Shown: one piece after another, positions 26,438 through 35,994 of the stretch
How the letters are laid out: the number at the start of each line of letters is the position of its first letter
Position numbering within the stretch: position 1 is the first letter of the stretch
Assembly (NCBI GenBank): GCA_027486585.1
Contig: JAIXOU010000033.1
Span: 1-58,178 of the forward strand
Direction of reading: 5' to 3'
DNA: 58,178 bases
Origin: Verrucomicrobiaceae bacterium
GTDB taxonomy: Bacteria; Verrucomicrobiota; Verrucomicrobiia; Verrucomicrobiales; Verrucomicrobiaceae
The notes under the pieces: generated by a model
What the model saw: the letters and a program-made list of their open reading frames with translations, nothing else
What the model was told of the DNA's origin: nothing
Database searches by the model: none
Program-made: the position numbers and the translations under genes

Positions 26438-28198
26438 TTATAGTCCGCAATTCGTGGCGTATTGTTGCACTGCTTGCAGGATTGTAATTTGGGATTCTCC
26501 ATAATAGGCATTTAAGAAATCCAACTGTCTATCAATTTGTTGTTTACGGTAAAGGGTGTCTTCAAGATTGCGTTTCACAAGTTGAGAAAGCCCCTCCACT
26601 GTCGATGAATATTGATAGACCCCCATCTTACCCATGGTGATAAAAGCAAGCATTTTAGAATTTAACGGGGTTAAAGATACTACTGGCACCCGTAACGCAA
26701 AGGCTTCAAAAACTGCGTATGATTCAATATTTATCATTAAACCAACATCTGTTTTCAGATAGTCTGAAAGTTTCTCTTCGGGCTTTAAGACCATGATATT
26801 TCGAGGCAAATCTAGTTCACGAAGCATGAGCTCTTTTGTCCAATGCTGAAGATGATGAAAGCCAGTATAATGCCATCTCATTTCTGGACGTTCTCTTAAT
26901 GGATGCGGCTTAATTAAAAAGTTGCAGTCAGGCATGCTTTTAGCGACTTCAACAAAAATAGCAAATGCCCAAGCGCTTAAAATAGGCCGAGAAGAGACCA
27001 GATTCCCGCAATAATAGGTATCTGCTAAAATGATGGTTTTTTTTGGTCTAACCATATCTTCATTTTGTGATGGAAAACGACGATGTGATTTTACCATAAC
27101 CAACTTTTTTTCACACATGCCGGCCTCTTTAGCTAACTCTAAGCGAGAAATGTCATCACATAATCCCAGGTCTGGCTCAAAAGAAAGTTCAGCATTAATA
27201 GCATCGTCCAATGTATAGGCAGCCACCTTGATGTTTAACCTGCGCGCTGCGAGCGCCCACATGAGAGGGCTTCGTCCATGCATTGCCCCAACGAGGACTA
27301 GCTTAGGCGGCAGTGACTTCAAATACTCCGTTGCCTGAATAAGCATGACTGCAAAATGAGGGTAAACATTTGTGCAGTACCAGTCGCAAAGCTCTTTTAG
27401 AATCAAATGTTGTGATGAGCTTCCCGCTATTGGGTGAGTTTTAAGCCATTCAATCCACCATAGCTCTGACCAATGGATGTACTTTTGCTGAAGCAACTCC
27501 ATTTTTTTCGTGTCAGGATTGTCCCACTTTGGTGCGGAGCGCCAAGATGAGTTTTCTGAGCTGGCTCCCAAAATGTTCTCCACAGCCGGATCTGCACACA
27601 AAAAGTATCCTTCTTTATCAGCAATAGACAAAGGCTTGTTAATCCTTAGGTTCTGATTCCGAAGAGTTTTTTCATTACGCTTGATCTGCCAGCGCTGAAA
27701 ACGACGCTTAATCTGCCAGAAGAAAGGGGGCCTGCTGCGATCTAAAGAAAGCACCTGAATTGGTAAATTGTGAAACTCCGCGATTTGTTTCCATGCTTTG
27801 ACACTAACTCCTGAACCAACACTCACGATAATTTTCTCTATCGGCTCCTCTTCTAGCACTTGCCTAGCTTGATAGAGATTAACAAAATGTGACACCAACA
27901 TTTGTCTCCCCGTAATCCCGAGACAGGCTTTGCGGAATTCATAACTAGTCTCCAATCCCTCAATTTTTACAGTTTCATCCAAAAAATCGACCAGCAATTT
28001 ATCGACTTGCGATTGCATGGTTGTTGAAAATTCAACATCCCAAAAAATGGGACCCGACAGCACTTTGGGTCCGAGTTTTTTAAGTCGTTTGGGTAAAATA
28101 GCATCCACTTCAATCACTACGGATGAAGACCAATCTGATACCTCCTTCTCTACTCGCTGACGTGCTAGGCTACCGTAAATGATCAGTGTTTTAGCCAT
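26438..28198 (-). CDS. Large unknown protein, probable GT-B-type glycosyltransferase
   Basis: The 586-residue protein lacks a signal peptide. Its C-terminal third resembles the donor domain of capsule-type GT-B enzymes: CNFLIKPHPLRERPEMR (about 425-441) and LMINIESYAVFEAFALRVPVVSL (about 505-527), which recall the PHP and SxxxEA motifs of KpsC/KpsS and CDP-glycerol transferases. The N-terminal 200 residues are unlike anything I recognise. It lies between a GT9 and an FkbM methyltransferase, with 24- and 6-base gaps, in A+T-rich DNA. A role as a transferase using a CMP- or CDP-activated donor such as CMP-pseudaminate is possible but unproven. Confidence 0.7.
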   Translation of the reverse strand: MAKTLIIYGSLARQRVEKEVSDWSSSVVIEVDAILPKRLKKLGPKVLSGPIFWDVEFSTTMQSQVDKLLVDFLDETVKIEGLETSYEFRKACLGITGRQMLVSHFVNLYQARQVLEEEPIEKIIVSVGSGVSVKAWKQIAEFHNLPIQVLSLDRSRPPFFWQIKRRFQRWQIKRNEKTLRNQNLRINKPLSIADKEGYFLCADPAVENILGASSENSSWRSAPKWDNPDTKKMELLQQKYIHWSELWWIEWLKTHPIAGSSSQHLILKELCDWYCTNVYPHFAVMLIQATEYLKSLPPKLVLVGAMHGRSPLMWALAARRLNIKVAAYTLDDAINAELSFEPDLGLCDDISRLELAKEAGMCEKKLVMVKSHRRFPSQNEDMVRPKKTIILADTYYCGNLVSSRPILSAWAFAIFVEVAKSMPDCNFLIKPHPLRERPEMRWHYTGFHHLQHWTKELMLRELDLPRNIMVLKPEEKLSDYLKTDVGLMINIESYAVFEAFALRVPVVSLTPLNSKMLAFITMGKMGVYQYSSTVEGLSQLVKRNLEDTLYRKQQIDRQLDFLNAYYGESQITILQAVQQYATNCGL

Positions 28199-28204
28199 AA
28201 TTTA

Positions 28205-28975
28205 TTATTTCCCAGACAAGGGATCAAAACGAGTAAATAAAGCGTTTTTGTAGCGGCCAGCGGGGCGCTCCATTTTCAAGCTGAAGCCCAACTCAAGTAA
28301 GCGCCCACAAAAAGTCTCCCATGTTCCCTGAAAACCATGCCATTCGATGAGGAGTGCCCGTGCTTGTTTCAACTCCTCTCCCCAATCACGAATCAACTGC
28401 TCTTCGCCGCCTTCAATATCACATTTAATCAAGTCCAGCCCAGCAGGGAAGTTATCTGCCATGAGGGCCTGCAAATCCACGCAGTTCACTTCAATCTGCT
28501 GGGCGCGCTTGGTGCGATTGATCGCAGAAGACTCCGCTGAGGCAGTGGCCAGGAAAAAGGAAGCCGATTTCTGTCCTTTCATTCCTAATAGACCATGTAC
28601 GAACACTGCTGAGATCTTGGCATCAGAAGCTTCCAAAACAGACTTGGCCCGATTGACTGCTTTTTCATTAGCATCAATTAACACCATCTTTGGCAAAGGC
28701 TGCCCTCTCTCTTTCACTATAGATCGATTTAGCATTAAAATTGAAAAATAACCACTGTTGCATCCAAGATCCAATACAGTCTGGGGCAAAGGGAGGAGAT
28801 CCAAGAAATCATCATACTCCTGCTGAATGAAAATTTCTTGAAAGGTCGCCATCTCATGTCGATCAGACACTGGCACAGTTATCCCAGAGCGTAGTTTAAA
28901 CTGCATGTCAGACCATGTAAAAAAACGCCACATCAGTGACTTAGCGAGTCGGCGGAAACTAAAGTTGATTTTCAT
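28205..28975 (-). CDS. FkbM-family SAM-dependent methyltransferase
   Basis: The 256-residue protein has the SAM-binding motif VLDLGCNSGYFSI, with MVLIDANEKAVNRA as motif II, and the FkbM-type signature LDLIKCDIEGGEEQLIRDW toward the C-terminus. FkbM enzymes O-methylate sugars or polyketides. Here, between a glycosyltransferase and an asparagine-synthase-like gene in a glycan cluster, O-methylation of a glycan residue is the natural reading. The start follows no overlapping gene; the next gene upstream ends about 100 bases away. Confidence 0.85.
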   Translation of the reverse strand: MKINFSFRRLAKSLMWRFFTWSDMQFKLRSGITVPVSDRHEMATFQEIFIQQEYDDFLDLLPLPQTVLDLGCNSGYFSILMLNRSIVKERGQPLPKMVLIDANEKAVNRAKSVLEASDAKISAVFVHGLLGMKGQKSASFFLATASAESSAINRTKRAQQIEVNCVDLQALMADNFPAGLDLIKCDIEGGEEQLIRDWGEELKQARALLIEWHGFQGTWETFCGRLLELGFSLKMERPAGRYKNALFTRFDPLSGK

Positions 28976-29077
28976 GATTGTGATTTTGGCAGTGATTCAT
29001 CATATCAAGATTCAGGAAACTTGAGGATGGCTTTCAATGAAATGGATCTGAAATAGCGCAACCGACTTTCCGGGCCA

Positions 29078-30943
29078 TTATGGGTGGCGAACGCGTAGTT
29101 CATTTAGCTGGGAGAGACTTATTTGCAGAAAGAGCAATTGCAGAAGCTGCTCAGCATAGTGACGCTTACCAGCGCGGTAGAGCCTGAGTAACTCGGCGGA
29201 AGCAGTGCTGACTATCTGACCTTGGCTTAATTCTTGGAGGCGTTTTGGCATTGGGTCGAGTCGCGAGGCCAAATCTAATTCCAACCAAGTATTGAGCGGA
29301 GGATTAAAACCTTTTTTCTTAGCTTCAAAAAGATGAAGCGACTCCAGTTTTGGCATTGCAGCTTTAAAAAGCTGTTTAGCTGGACGAGTGAAACGTTGGG
29401 CATCAGGCATCCTTGAGACTAGCGAGACCCATTCATGATCTAAAAGGGGCGCTCGTAGTTCTAACCCATGAGCCATGGTGCATAGATCGCTTTTTCGGAG
29501 AATGTATTCGGGCAAATAATTGAGGCGATCTATCTCTAAAAGCTCTTTGAGTGGATTAGCGCTGTTCAGTGTATCCATGCCGCGCCAGTGCACGGCTTGA
29601 TACTGTTTAAGCTTTGGCTGCAAGGCCGCACGCTGTGAAGGGGTGAACCCCGAAAAGCGTAGGCTGTATGCCTGACGCCAGTCCAAGCGAGCTTCATCAA
29701 GTAGCTTACTGAATTTGCTGCCGCTAATTTGCCCACTTTGTGGTCGACTGTGCGCTCCCGGAAACCAGCGCCGCCAGGAGTTGCGTTGATGCTTCGCAAA
29801 TCGTTTGTACCCAGCTAGTAGCTCATCACCGCCATCTCCGCCGAGAACTACTTTAACCTGCTGAGTGGTGGCTTGTGAAAGATACCAAGTCGGTAGGCTG
29901 GAGGGATCCGCAAAGGGTTCATCCAAGTCAGCGATAATCTGATCTATATCACCACCAATATTCATCGTTATAGGGATGATATTCTTTTGAAAACCTAAAG
30001 TATCTGCGATTTTGGACGCTAGCACAGATTCATCCATCGCAGGTTGATCAAAGGAAGCTGTGAAACTATTCACGCTGGGATATCCTTGCTCTACAAGTCT
30101 GGAGGCGATGGTAGAGGAGTCGATTCCTGATGAGAGAAATATGCCGAGTGGGCGATCTGCAACAGTTCTAATTCTAATCGCGGTGTCCAGTGTGCCAAGC
30201 CATTCATCTTCAGGAATTGGCTGTGCTGAGACATCCTGTGGTGGCTGCCAGTAGCACTGCGTCTGGACTTGCCTTGTGCCTAGATCATAACTCAACCAAT
30301 GGGCATTAGGCAGTCGCTGGATATTTTTAAAAATGGTCTGTGGTGCCGGGATGTAACGATGCGCCAGATAAGCATCTATACCTGCGGGGTTCCAGTCACG
30401 CTGGTCGCGCAGCAAAAAAGGTAAAACAGATCGCACGGTACTACCAAAAGCGAACTCGCCGTCAAGGTGGCTGTAAACGATGGGTTTTAGCCCCATTCGA
30501 TCTCGGACGAGCCAGAACTTTTGCGTGCGTAAATCCAAGATAGCGATAGCGAACATACCGCGCAGACGTGTCAGCATGTTGATTCCCCAGTGCTGGTAAG
30601 CATGAAGGATAAATTCAGTGTCTGAGCGGGTCTTAAAAACGGCACCTTGGGATTTTAATTCTTCGGCGTGCTGCGACCAGTCATAGACCTCACCATTGTA
30701 ACAAATCCAGACCTGGCCATCATTGCTAACCATCGGCTGATCAGAGATGGGGCGTGGGTCGATGATAGATAAACGTGCGTGAATCAGTGCTTTGGAGGCT
30801 GAAAACTCTGATCTTGAGCCGTCTTGCCTCCAGCGCACACTATGCATTGAGTCAGGACCACGATTTTTGAGCGCATCCATCATGGCAGCGATTGTTTCAG
30901 GTCCTCTTTCCTGTTGAGAGAAAAATCCGGCAATACCACACAT
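29078..30943 (-). CDS. asnB: Glutamine-hydrolysing asparagine synthase family amidotransferase
   Basis: The 621-residue protein begins MCGIAGFFS with the N-terminal nucleophile Cys2 of the class II glutaminase domain (to about residue 200, including ICYNGEVYD and RSDTEFILHAY). The ATP-pyrophosphatase synthetase domain follows, with the P-loop LGIFLSSGIDSSTIASR and LGGDGGDELLAGY. Members inside polysaccharide loci often amidate uronic acids or other sugar carboxylates instead of aspartate. That fits the position here between a GT1 and an FkbM methyltransferase. Both functions remain possible. Confidence 0.88.
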   Translation of the reverse strand: MCGIAGFFSQQERGPETIAAMMDALKNRGPDSMHSVRWRQDGSRSEFSASKALIHARLSIIDPRPISDQPMVSNDGQVWICYNGEVYDWSQHAEELKSQGAVFKTRSDTEFILHAYQHWGINMLTRLRGMFAIAILDLRTQKFWLVRDRMGLKPIVYSHLDGEFAFGSTVRSVLPFLLRDQRDWNPAGIDAYLAHRYIPAPQTIFKNIQRLPNAHWLSYDLGTRQVQTQCYWQPPQDVSAQPIPEDEWLGTLDTAIRIRTVADRPLGIFLSSGIDSSTIASRLVEQGYPSVNSFTASFDQPAMDESVLASKIADTLGFQKNIIPITMNIGGDIDQIIADLDEPFADPSSLPTWYLSQATTQQVKVVLGGDGGDELLAGYKRFAKHQRNSWRRWFPGAHSRPQSGQISGSKFSKLLDEARLDWRQAYSLRFSGFTPSQRAALQPKLKQYQAVHWRGMDTLNSANPLKELLEIDRLNYLPEYILRKSDLCTMAHGLELRAPLLDHEWVSLVSRMPDAQRFTRPAKQLFKAAMPKLESLHLFEAKKKGFNPPLNTWLELDLASRLDPMPKRLQELSQGQIVSTASAELLRLYRAGKRHYAEQLLQLLFLQISLSQLNELRVRHP

Positions 30944-30968
30944 AATGTTTAGTTGTTAGGTCTGTGTA

Positions 30969-32096
30969 TCAAATCGAAGGTAGATCAAGTTTTAACTTTT
31001 CGGTAATGGCATTCAAATGCGCAGCCCCAGAAAAAAGTGTTTGGGCACGTTGTTGCAGAGCCGCAGTCTCGGACAAGAGAAGATCTGGATCTGCTAGGAG
31101 GAAGGTCATTTTTTCCACCAACTGGTTAGGCTTAAAGTCATCACTCACAAATAGCTTTTGATGTGGACCAAAAATATCTTCCGCCCCTTCGCAGGGATAC
31201 ATAAAACAGGGTCTACCAGCCAAAAGTGACTCCATGACAGATCCCGGCAATGCCTCACGCAAGCTTGTTAAAAGACAGATGGGATTGAGTTCAAAGAGCG
31301 TTTGTATGTCAGCAAAGTTTCCTAACATGATGACTCGATCTTGGAGTTTCGTCTCGTGAATAACTGCTTGCATTGCCGGCTCATATTCGGGTTCGCAATC
31401 TCCCGCAATGATCAGGCCATATTCAGTGTGGCCAGCATCCAAAAGCGCACGAAGAACACGAACGGCATCCGTTTGCTTTTTTCTAGGCTGCACTCTGCCG
31501 ATCACAAGTAGCCAACGCCTCACGCCAGCGTCTGATTTTGAAAGATGTTTGTCTAGCTCGGCAGCAGAATCTTTGCGTTTAGGCGGTAAAAAAACAGCAT
31601 CTAAAAAAACATGAGTCTTAGCTGCCATCGCAGAATTTGACTTCAAGCCTTGAGCAATCTTTGATGATGAGGGAAGAATCAGATCCTGCTCTTGAAGCCG
31701 ATACTTCACGCCCTTTTTTGCATCTGCAATTCCGTCCCGCAAAATAGCTGCAGATCGTGCTTTGAGCATCCTGGCCAAGGCTGCAGCATGCGGAGCCCAC
31801 CACATTTCATTACTGATGACCCAAGAGGCCTCTGCAAATGGCAACTCTTTAGCCAGAGATTTAATAGCAGATCCAAATTGTATTCTTTCTCGCCATTTAC
31901 GCCATTCTGGCAGTGGGTGCAGTGTCAATGGCACACCCATTGACATACATCGCTCTGTGAATTCCCCCTGCTCGGAACAGACCACATGCAGCCTAACATC
32001 GGTTCCCGCTTGAAGTGTGTGCAGTGTGTCTAGGAGGCGATTGATAGCGCCGCCTCGAACGGCTGTTTTCTGAATGAATACGAGTGTTTGATTCAT
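30969..32096 (-). CDS. Family 1/4 glycosyltransferase (GT-B)
   Basis: The 375-residue protein has an N-terminal acceptor domain beginning TLVFIQKTAVRGGAINRLLD and a donor domain with LLVIGRVQPRKKQTDAV, VIMLGNFADIQTLFELNPI and LREALPGSVMESLLAGRP. The last matches the EX7E nucleotide-sugar motif of GT1/GT4 enzymes. It would add a sugar to the growing glycan in the cytoplasm. It lies 25 bases before asnB and 51 bases after the acyltransferase gene, in the same operon-like run. Confidence 0.86.
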   Translation of the reverse strand: MNQTLVFIQKTAVRGGAINRLLDTLHTLQAGTDVRLHVVCSEQGEFTERCMSMGVPLTLHPLPEWRKWRERIQFGSAIKSLAKELPFAEASWVISNEMWWAPHAAALARMLKARSAAILRDGIADAKKGVKYRLQEQDLILPSSSKIAQGLKSNSAMAAKTHVFLDAVFLPPKRKDSAAELDKHLSKSDAGVRRWLLVIGRVQPRKKQTDAVRVLRALLDAGHTEYGLIIAGDCEPEYEPAMQAVIHETKLQDRVIMLGNFADIQTLFELNPICLLTSLREALPGSVMESLLAGRPCFMYPCEGAEDIFGPHQKLFVSDDFKPNQLVEKMTFLLADPDLLLSETAALQQRAQTLFSGAAHLNAITEKLKLDLPSI

Positions 32097-32147
32097 TGTT
32101 TCAGTTAGAGGCCTTGCTTCCTGCGTCTTGAATGATTGTGAAGGAAA

Positions 32148-34157
32148 TCACGGGGATATCTTTGTGAAAAGTGGCTCGAAAAGTGGCGCTAACCTCAAGG
32201 CACCCTCAATGGATAAATGATGCCCCACGTCACCATACAAACAAATATCATCATCGACTACAAGGTGTCTGCCATTGTCATTCAGAAGCAAGGGGGCGGG
32301 ATCAATTACGGTTGCGCCAGATTTAACTAACTCACTTGTGAATGAATCCATCACAGCAGTTGCCTTACGATGGTCAACTGAGGTTGAGGCGACAAGCTGT
32401 GGATCAGGAAAGAAAGCGGGCAATACCGCATGTAAGGCCAGAGCACGAGGGACGATCATCTCGTGGTTTGGCACATCTTTCAGTATCCAAACCTTTGCTC
32501 CTGCTAGGCTGAATTCACGGATTGTTTCCTTCAAAGCAGCCAGACACTTTGGTGTGCTCCATTGAGTGTATCTCTGCCAATAACCGACCAGTATCACATG
32601 AGGAATTTTTTGATTTTTTACCAATTTCAAAATGGCCTGTCCCCACAAAGGCGTTTTATCAAACAATCCGTTCGTGCTTGGCTGTACAAAGCCAAGAAGG
32701 GGGGGGGTGGAGCTGTAAGATGTTAAGTAGCCGCGAAGGCCTCTTTCTTTACATAGCGCCTCAAGAGCTGGCGAGATACACATGGCATGGCTATCCCCCC
32801 AAACTAATACGTGAACAGGTGCGCCAGGAAGCTGGCTCCCAAAAGAAGGTGGATCCTGTCTTAAGGTGGCATCCAGATTATTTGCCTTGCCTTGTTCATC
32901 GACTCCCATCCGCTTAACTGCACCAGCGAATTTGAGAGCTTTCTGCGGCCACCGTTCTGGCATCCCCTGTAGGGAAAGCACAAGCCAGCCCAATCCAAGA
33001 AGAACTGCAAACAAGGTTAAAGCCGCCACGAAAACAAAATTGCGATGAGGAAATACACCTCCGCGCTTTCTAAACGGTGTCTCAATCCAACGCCAAGAAG
33101 CATAGGCCAATCCTAAAGCCAAAAGCACCAGCGTGAGTCGCATCAAGTGCGAGGTGGTTTTACTGAAACTAACGTCCAAATACTCCCAATAAGCCAAAAA
33201 GGGCCAATGCCACAAATAGAGTGAATAAGAAATCAACCCAAGACCGACTAGCACACGAGATTCCAACACAATCCTCAACCAATACCTTGGAGGTAGTGGC
33301 TGAGTGGAACCTTGCGCCCAAATGAGAAAAGCCGCCCCAAGACAAGAAGGCAATGCAAGCAAACCAGGGAACGGCATCGAGTCCCTGAGTTGAAAAGCAG
33401 AAACTAAAATCATGATGACACCCACAATAGAAGCAGCTTTACAATACTTGGCAGGTGCCGCAAGCCAGCGGCTGGGAAAGCAGGCTAGAGTAGCACCCAA
33501 CAAAAGCTCCCAAGCTCTGCTAGGAAGCAAATAAAAAGCCGAAGTCGGATCCCGACTAACCATCACGACACTAAAGACGAAACTAAGTAGCATTAGCGCA
33601 AAGAAAACCTTCAAAAAAACGTGACGTAGAAAAGGCTGCCTTTTTTTTCTTGAAGACCACTTCATGATGATCCAGCAAAGGAATGGAAAGACCAAATAGA
33701 ACTGCTCTTCAACCGCCAAGGACCAGGTATGCAGTAAAGGCTTTTGATCAGACGCTGCCGCAAAATAACCTGAGTCATTCCAAAAATAAAAATTCGAAAC
33801 CATCAGGGCATGAGCGATTACTGAGCGCCCGAGCCCCATGAAATCATCCGGCAAAAGGACGATACTAGCTAGCCCGACCGTTGCCACAGTCATCACTACA
33901 GACGCTGGCACGATACGCCTGATACGCCGCTCCCAAAAAGCAGCAAAGCTGAAGGACTGGGCCTCCATTTCACGCACTATGATTCCCGTAATAAGGTAGC
34001 CAGAAATGACAAAAAAAACGTCAACGCCTATAAAGCCACCGCGAACAGAGCCTGTCGCATGAAAAAGAACAACCAGCAGGACTGCAAGCCCACGCAAACC
34101 GTCAATATCTCGGCGATAGGTGTGGGATGTGCTTTCAGACATAATACCTGATGACAT
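32148..34157 (-). CDS. OafA/YrhL-type membrane acyltransferase with C-terminal SGNH hydrolase domain
   Basis: The 669-residue protein has an N-terminal acyltransferase-3 domain with about ten membrane segments (residues 15-380), opening YRRDIDGLRGLAVLLVVLFH and containing HTWSLAVEEQFYLVFP. A periplasmic SGNH domain follows (about 440-669) with the nucleophile motif VWGDSHAMCISP and a DVGHHLS Asp/His pair near the end. Such proteins O-acetylate O-antigen or other surface glycans. It is the first gene of the minus-strand glycan cluster and begins only 35 bases after the truB stop. An alternative start lies at 34142. Confidence 0.9.
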   Translation of the reverse strand: MSSGIMSESTSHTYRRDIDGLRGLAVLLVVLFHATGSVRGGFIGVDVFFVISGYLITGIIVREMEAQSFSFAAFWERRIRRIVPASVVMTVATVGLASIVLLPDDFMGLGRSVIAHALMVSNFYFWNDSGYFAAASDQKPLLHTWSLAVEEQFYLVFPFLCWIIMKWSSRKKRQPFLRHVFLKVFFALMLLSFVFSVVMVSRDPTSAFYLLPSRAWELLLGATLACFPSRWLAAPAKYCKAASIVGVIMILVSAFQLRDSMPFPGLLALPSCLGAAFLIWAQGSTQPLPPRYWLRIVLESRVLVGLGLISYSLYLWHWPFLAYWEYLDVSFSKTTSHLMRLTLVLLALGLAYASWRWIETPFRKRGGVFPHRNFVFVAALTLFAVLLGLGWLVLSLQGMPERWPQKALKFAGAVKRMGVDEQGKANNLDATLRQDPPSFGSQLPGAPVHVLVWGDSHAMCISPALEALCKERGLRGYLTSYSSTPPLLGFVQPSTNGLFDKTPLWGQAILKLVKNQKIPHVILVGYWQRYTQWSTPKCLAALKETIREFSLAGAKVWILKDVPNHEMIVPRALALHAVLPAFFPDPQLVASTSVDHRKATAVMDSFTSELVKSGATVIDPAPLLLNDNGRHLVVDDDICLYGDVGHHLSIEGALRLAPLFEPLFTKISP

Positions 34158-34192
34158 TTCGCATCAATACTTGCAAGAACTATGCCAGAGGA

Positions 34193-34921
34193 TCATGCCC
34201 CTCGGAGCTTCGAGACATCGTAAAGACTGAGAATGGACTTCATGACTTCATCACGGCGGCCTTCTTTCAGAGCGGCGAAGGTGGTGTGGTTGCCTTCGCT
34301 GAATTTGAAGTGGCCACTGCGGGTACGGCGCAGATCGGTGAGGTGGGCACCACAGCCTAATTTTTGGCCGATGTCATGAGCATAGGTACGGACGTAGAAG
34401 CCTTTGCTGCATACGACACGGAAATCGATATCAGGCACGGCAGTCTTGGTGATCTGATAATCGTAAACACGCACAAAACGCGGCTCTCGCTCCACGACCT
34501 GACCTTTACGGGCTAGCTTATACAGCGGCACTCCATTGATTTTAATGGCACTAACCATGGGGGGCATTTGATAGAAGTCCCCTTTGTAACCATCAAAGGC
34601 GGCCTTGATTTCTTCGTCTGTAAGCTCGGGCACAGGCTTTTCTTCGAGGATTTCACCTTCGCGATCTTGGGTGCTGGTAGTCGCACCTAACTTCAGGCTG
34701 CCGGTATATTCCTTATCCTCACTCATGAGCAGGTCTTGCAGCTTGGTGCCGGAACCGAGCACAAGAATGAGCATTCCAGTTGCCATCGGATCGAGCGTGC
34801 CGCAGTGGCCAATTTTTTTCATGTTTAGACAACGGCGGGCGACTGCTACCACATCATGGGAGGTCATGTCGGGGCCTTTATCAACGAGTAGGACGCCATT
34901 AAGCGAGTCTTCTGACTTCAT
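34193..34921 (-). CDS. truB: tRNA pseudouridine(55) synthase
   Basis: The 242-residue protein opens GVLLVDKGPDMTSHDVVAVAR and contains KIGHCGTLDPMATGMLIL, whose Asp is the catalytic residue of the TruB family; KGFYVRTYAHDIG is also conserved. It isomerises U55 of the T loop in most tRNAs. Its start overlaps the end of the nrnA-like gene, placing it last in the nusA-infB-rbfA-nrnA-truB operon. It is somewhat short of the E. coli enzyme and has no long C-terminal PUA domain. Confidence 0.94.
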   Translation of the reverse strand: MKSEDSLNGVLLVDKGPDMTSHDVVAVARRCLNMKKIGHCGTLDPMATGMLILVLGSGTKLQDLLMSEDKEYTGSLKLGATTSTQDREGEILEEKPVPELTDEEIKAAFDGYKGDFYQMPPMVSAIKINGVPLYKLARKGQVVEREPRFVRVYDYQITKTAVPDIDFRVVCSKGFYVRTYAHDIGQKLGCGAHLTDLRRTRSGHFKFSEGNHTTFAALKEGRRDEVMKSILSLYDVSKLRGA

Positions 34922-35906
34922 GTTCGAGAGCTTTTAAATAAGTATCTGCGGCCTGCACGATCGGCCCTTTCATGCGTGCACCTGCGGCTAATCGATGTCC
35001 ACCGCCACCAAATTGAGCGCAAACAGCAGAAACATCAAGACGGCTGTCTTTCGAGCGTGAAGAGACGCGGATCTTGCCATCTGGCAATTCTTCAAAAATG
35101 ACAGCACTAATGACCGTGTCGATCATCCGCAATGTATCAATCAGTCCTTCAGTATCGCCTGGCTCTGTGTGAGCTTCAGACATCAGAGCTTGAGTTAAAT
35201 TCCAACTCACGATCTTTCCATCTGCACGATAGGTCATCTCATTGAGCATGGCGCGCATGAGGATCAGTCGCCGTGTTGGATACGTTTGATACAGGAGCTG
35301 AGCTAAGCGGGATGTGTCTAGGCCCGCACGCATCATTTCAGCTGCTATCTCATGGGTGCGTGCTGTGGTGGATGAATACTGAAAGGAGCCTGTGTCCGTG
35401 CTGATCGCCGTAAACAGATGCTGCATCACCGCGTCGGTGATCGGGAAATCACCTGCACACAGCAATTCGTAAACGATCTGTCCGACAGCCGGCTGTGCGC
35501 CGTCGATGTGATTGAGTTGTCCGTAACCAGGATTGGTGGGATGATGATCCACATCGATGAGCAATGGCGCACGCGCAAAGACCGCCACCGTATTTGCTCC
35601 TAATCTTTCATGGCTTGCCGTGTCCAAAGCTACGGCGACATCAAGGTCAAAGTCCGCATAGGGAGGCGTTAGTATGGTGATCGCTTCCGGCAGGAAAGCG
35701 AGGTTGGCAGGAACTCCATCCTCAAGCAGGGCATAGACCGTTTTACCCATAGCTCTCAGACTTAAAGCCAAGCCCATCACAGAACCTACGGCATCACCAT
35801 CCGGCCGCACATGAGCAGCAATGGCGATTTTTTGAGCTGCCCGCAAGGCATCAGCAATGTCTTTTAAGGGTGCTAATTGAGGAGGTGTCACGGAAAGTTT
35901 TGGCAC
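34899..35906 (-). CDS. nrnA: DHH/DHHA1 phosphoesterase, NrnA-like nanoRNase/pAp phosphatase
   Basis: The 335-residue protein has the DHH motifs AHVRPDGDAVGS, AVALDTASHERLG and IDVDHHPTNPGYG, with Asp/His metal ligands, and a DHHA1 domain ending in FGGGGHRLAAGARM. This family degrades 2-5 nt RNAs and 3'-phosphoadenosine 5'-phosphate. Its location between rbfA and truB is the widely conserved arrangement. It overlaps truB by 23 bases. The two-activity assignment follows from the family. Confidence 0.9.
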   Translation of the reverse strand: MPKLSVTPPQLAPLKDIADALRAAQKIAIAAHVRPDGDAVGSVMGLALSLRAMGKTVYALLEDGVPANLAFLPEAITILTPPYADFDLDVAVALDTASHERLGANTVAVFARAPLLIDVDHHPTNPGYGQLNHIDGAQPAVGQIVYELLCAGDFPITDAVMQHLFTAISTDTGSFQYSSTTARTHEIAAEMMRAGLDTSRLAQLLYQTYPTRRLILMRAMLNEMTYRADGKIVSWNLTQALMSEAHTEPGDTEGLIDTLRMIDTVISAVIFEELPDGKIRVSSRSKDSRLDVSAVCAQFGGGGHRLAAGARMKGPIVQAADTYLKALEHEVRRLA

Positions 35907-35994
35907 AAAGCACGGTGATCTAGAGCAGTAAGAAACAAAGATTGCGCGGCTGAGGCGACGAAGAAATCAGCACCCCAAAGCCCACGCCTTTCTA

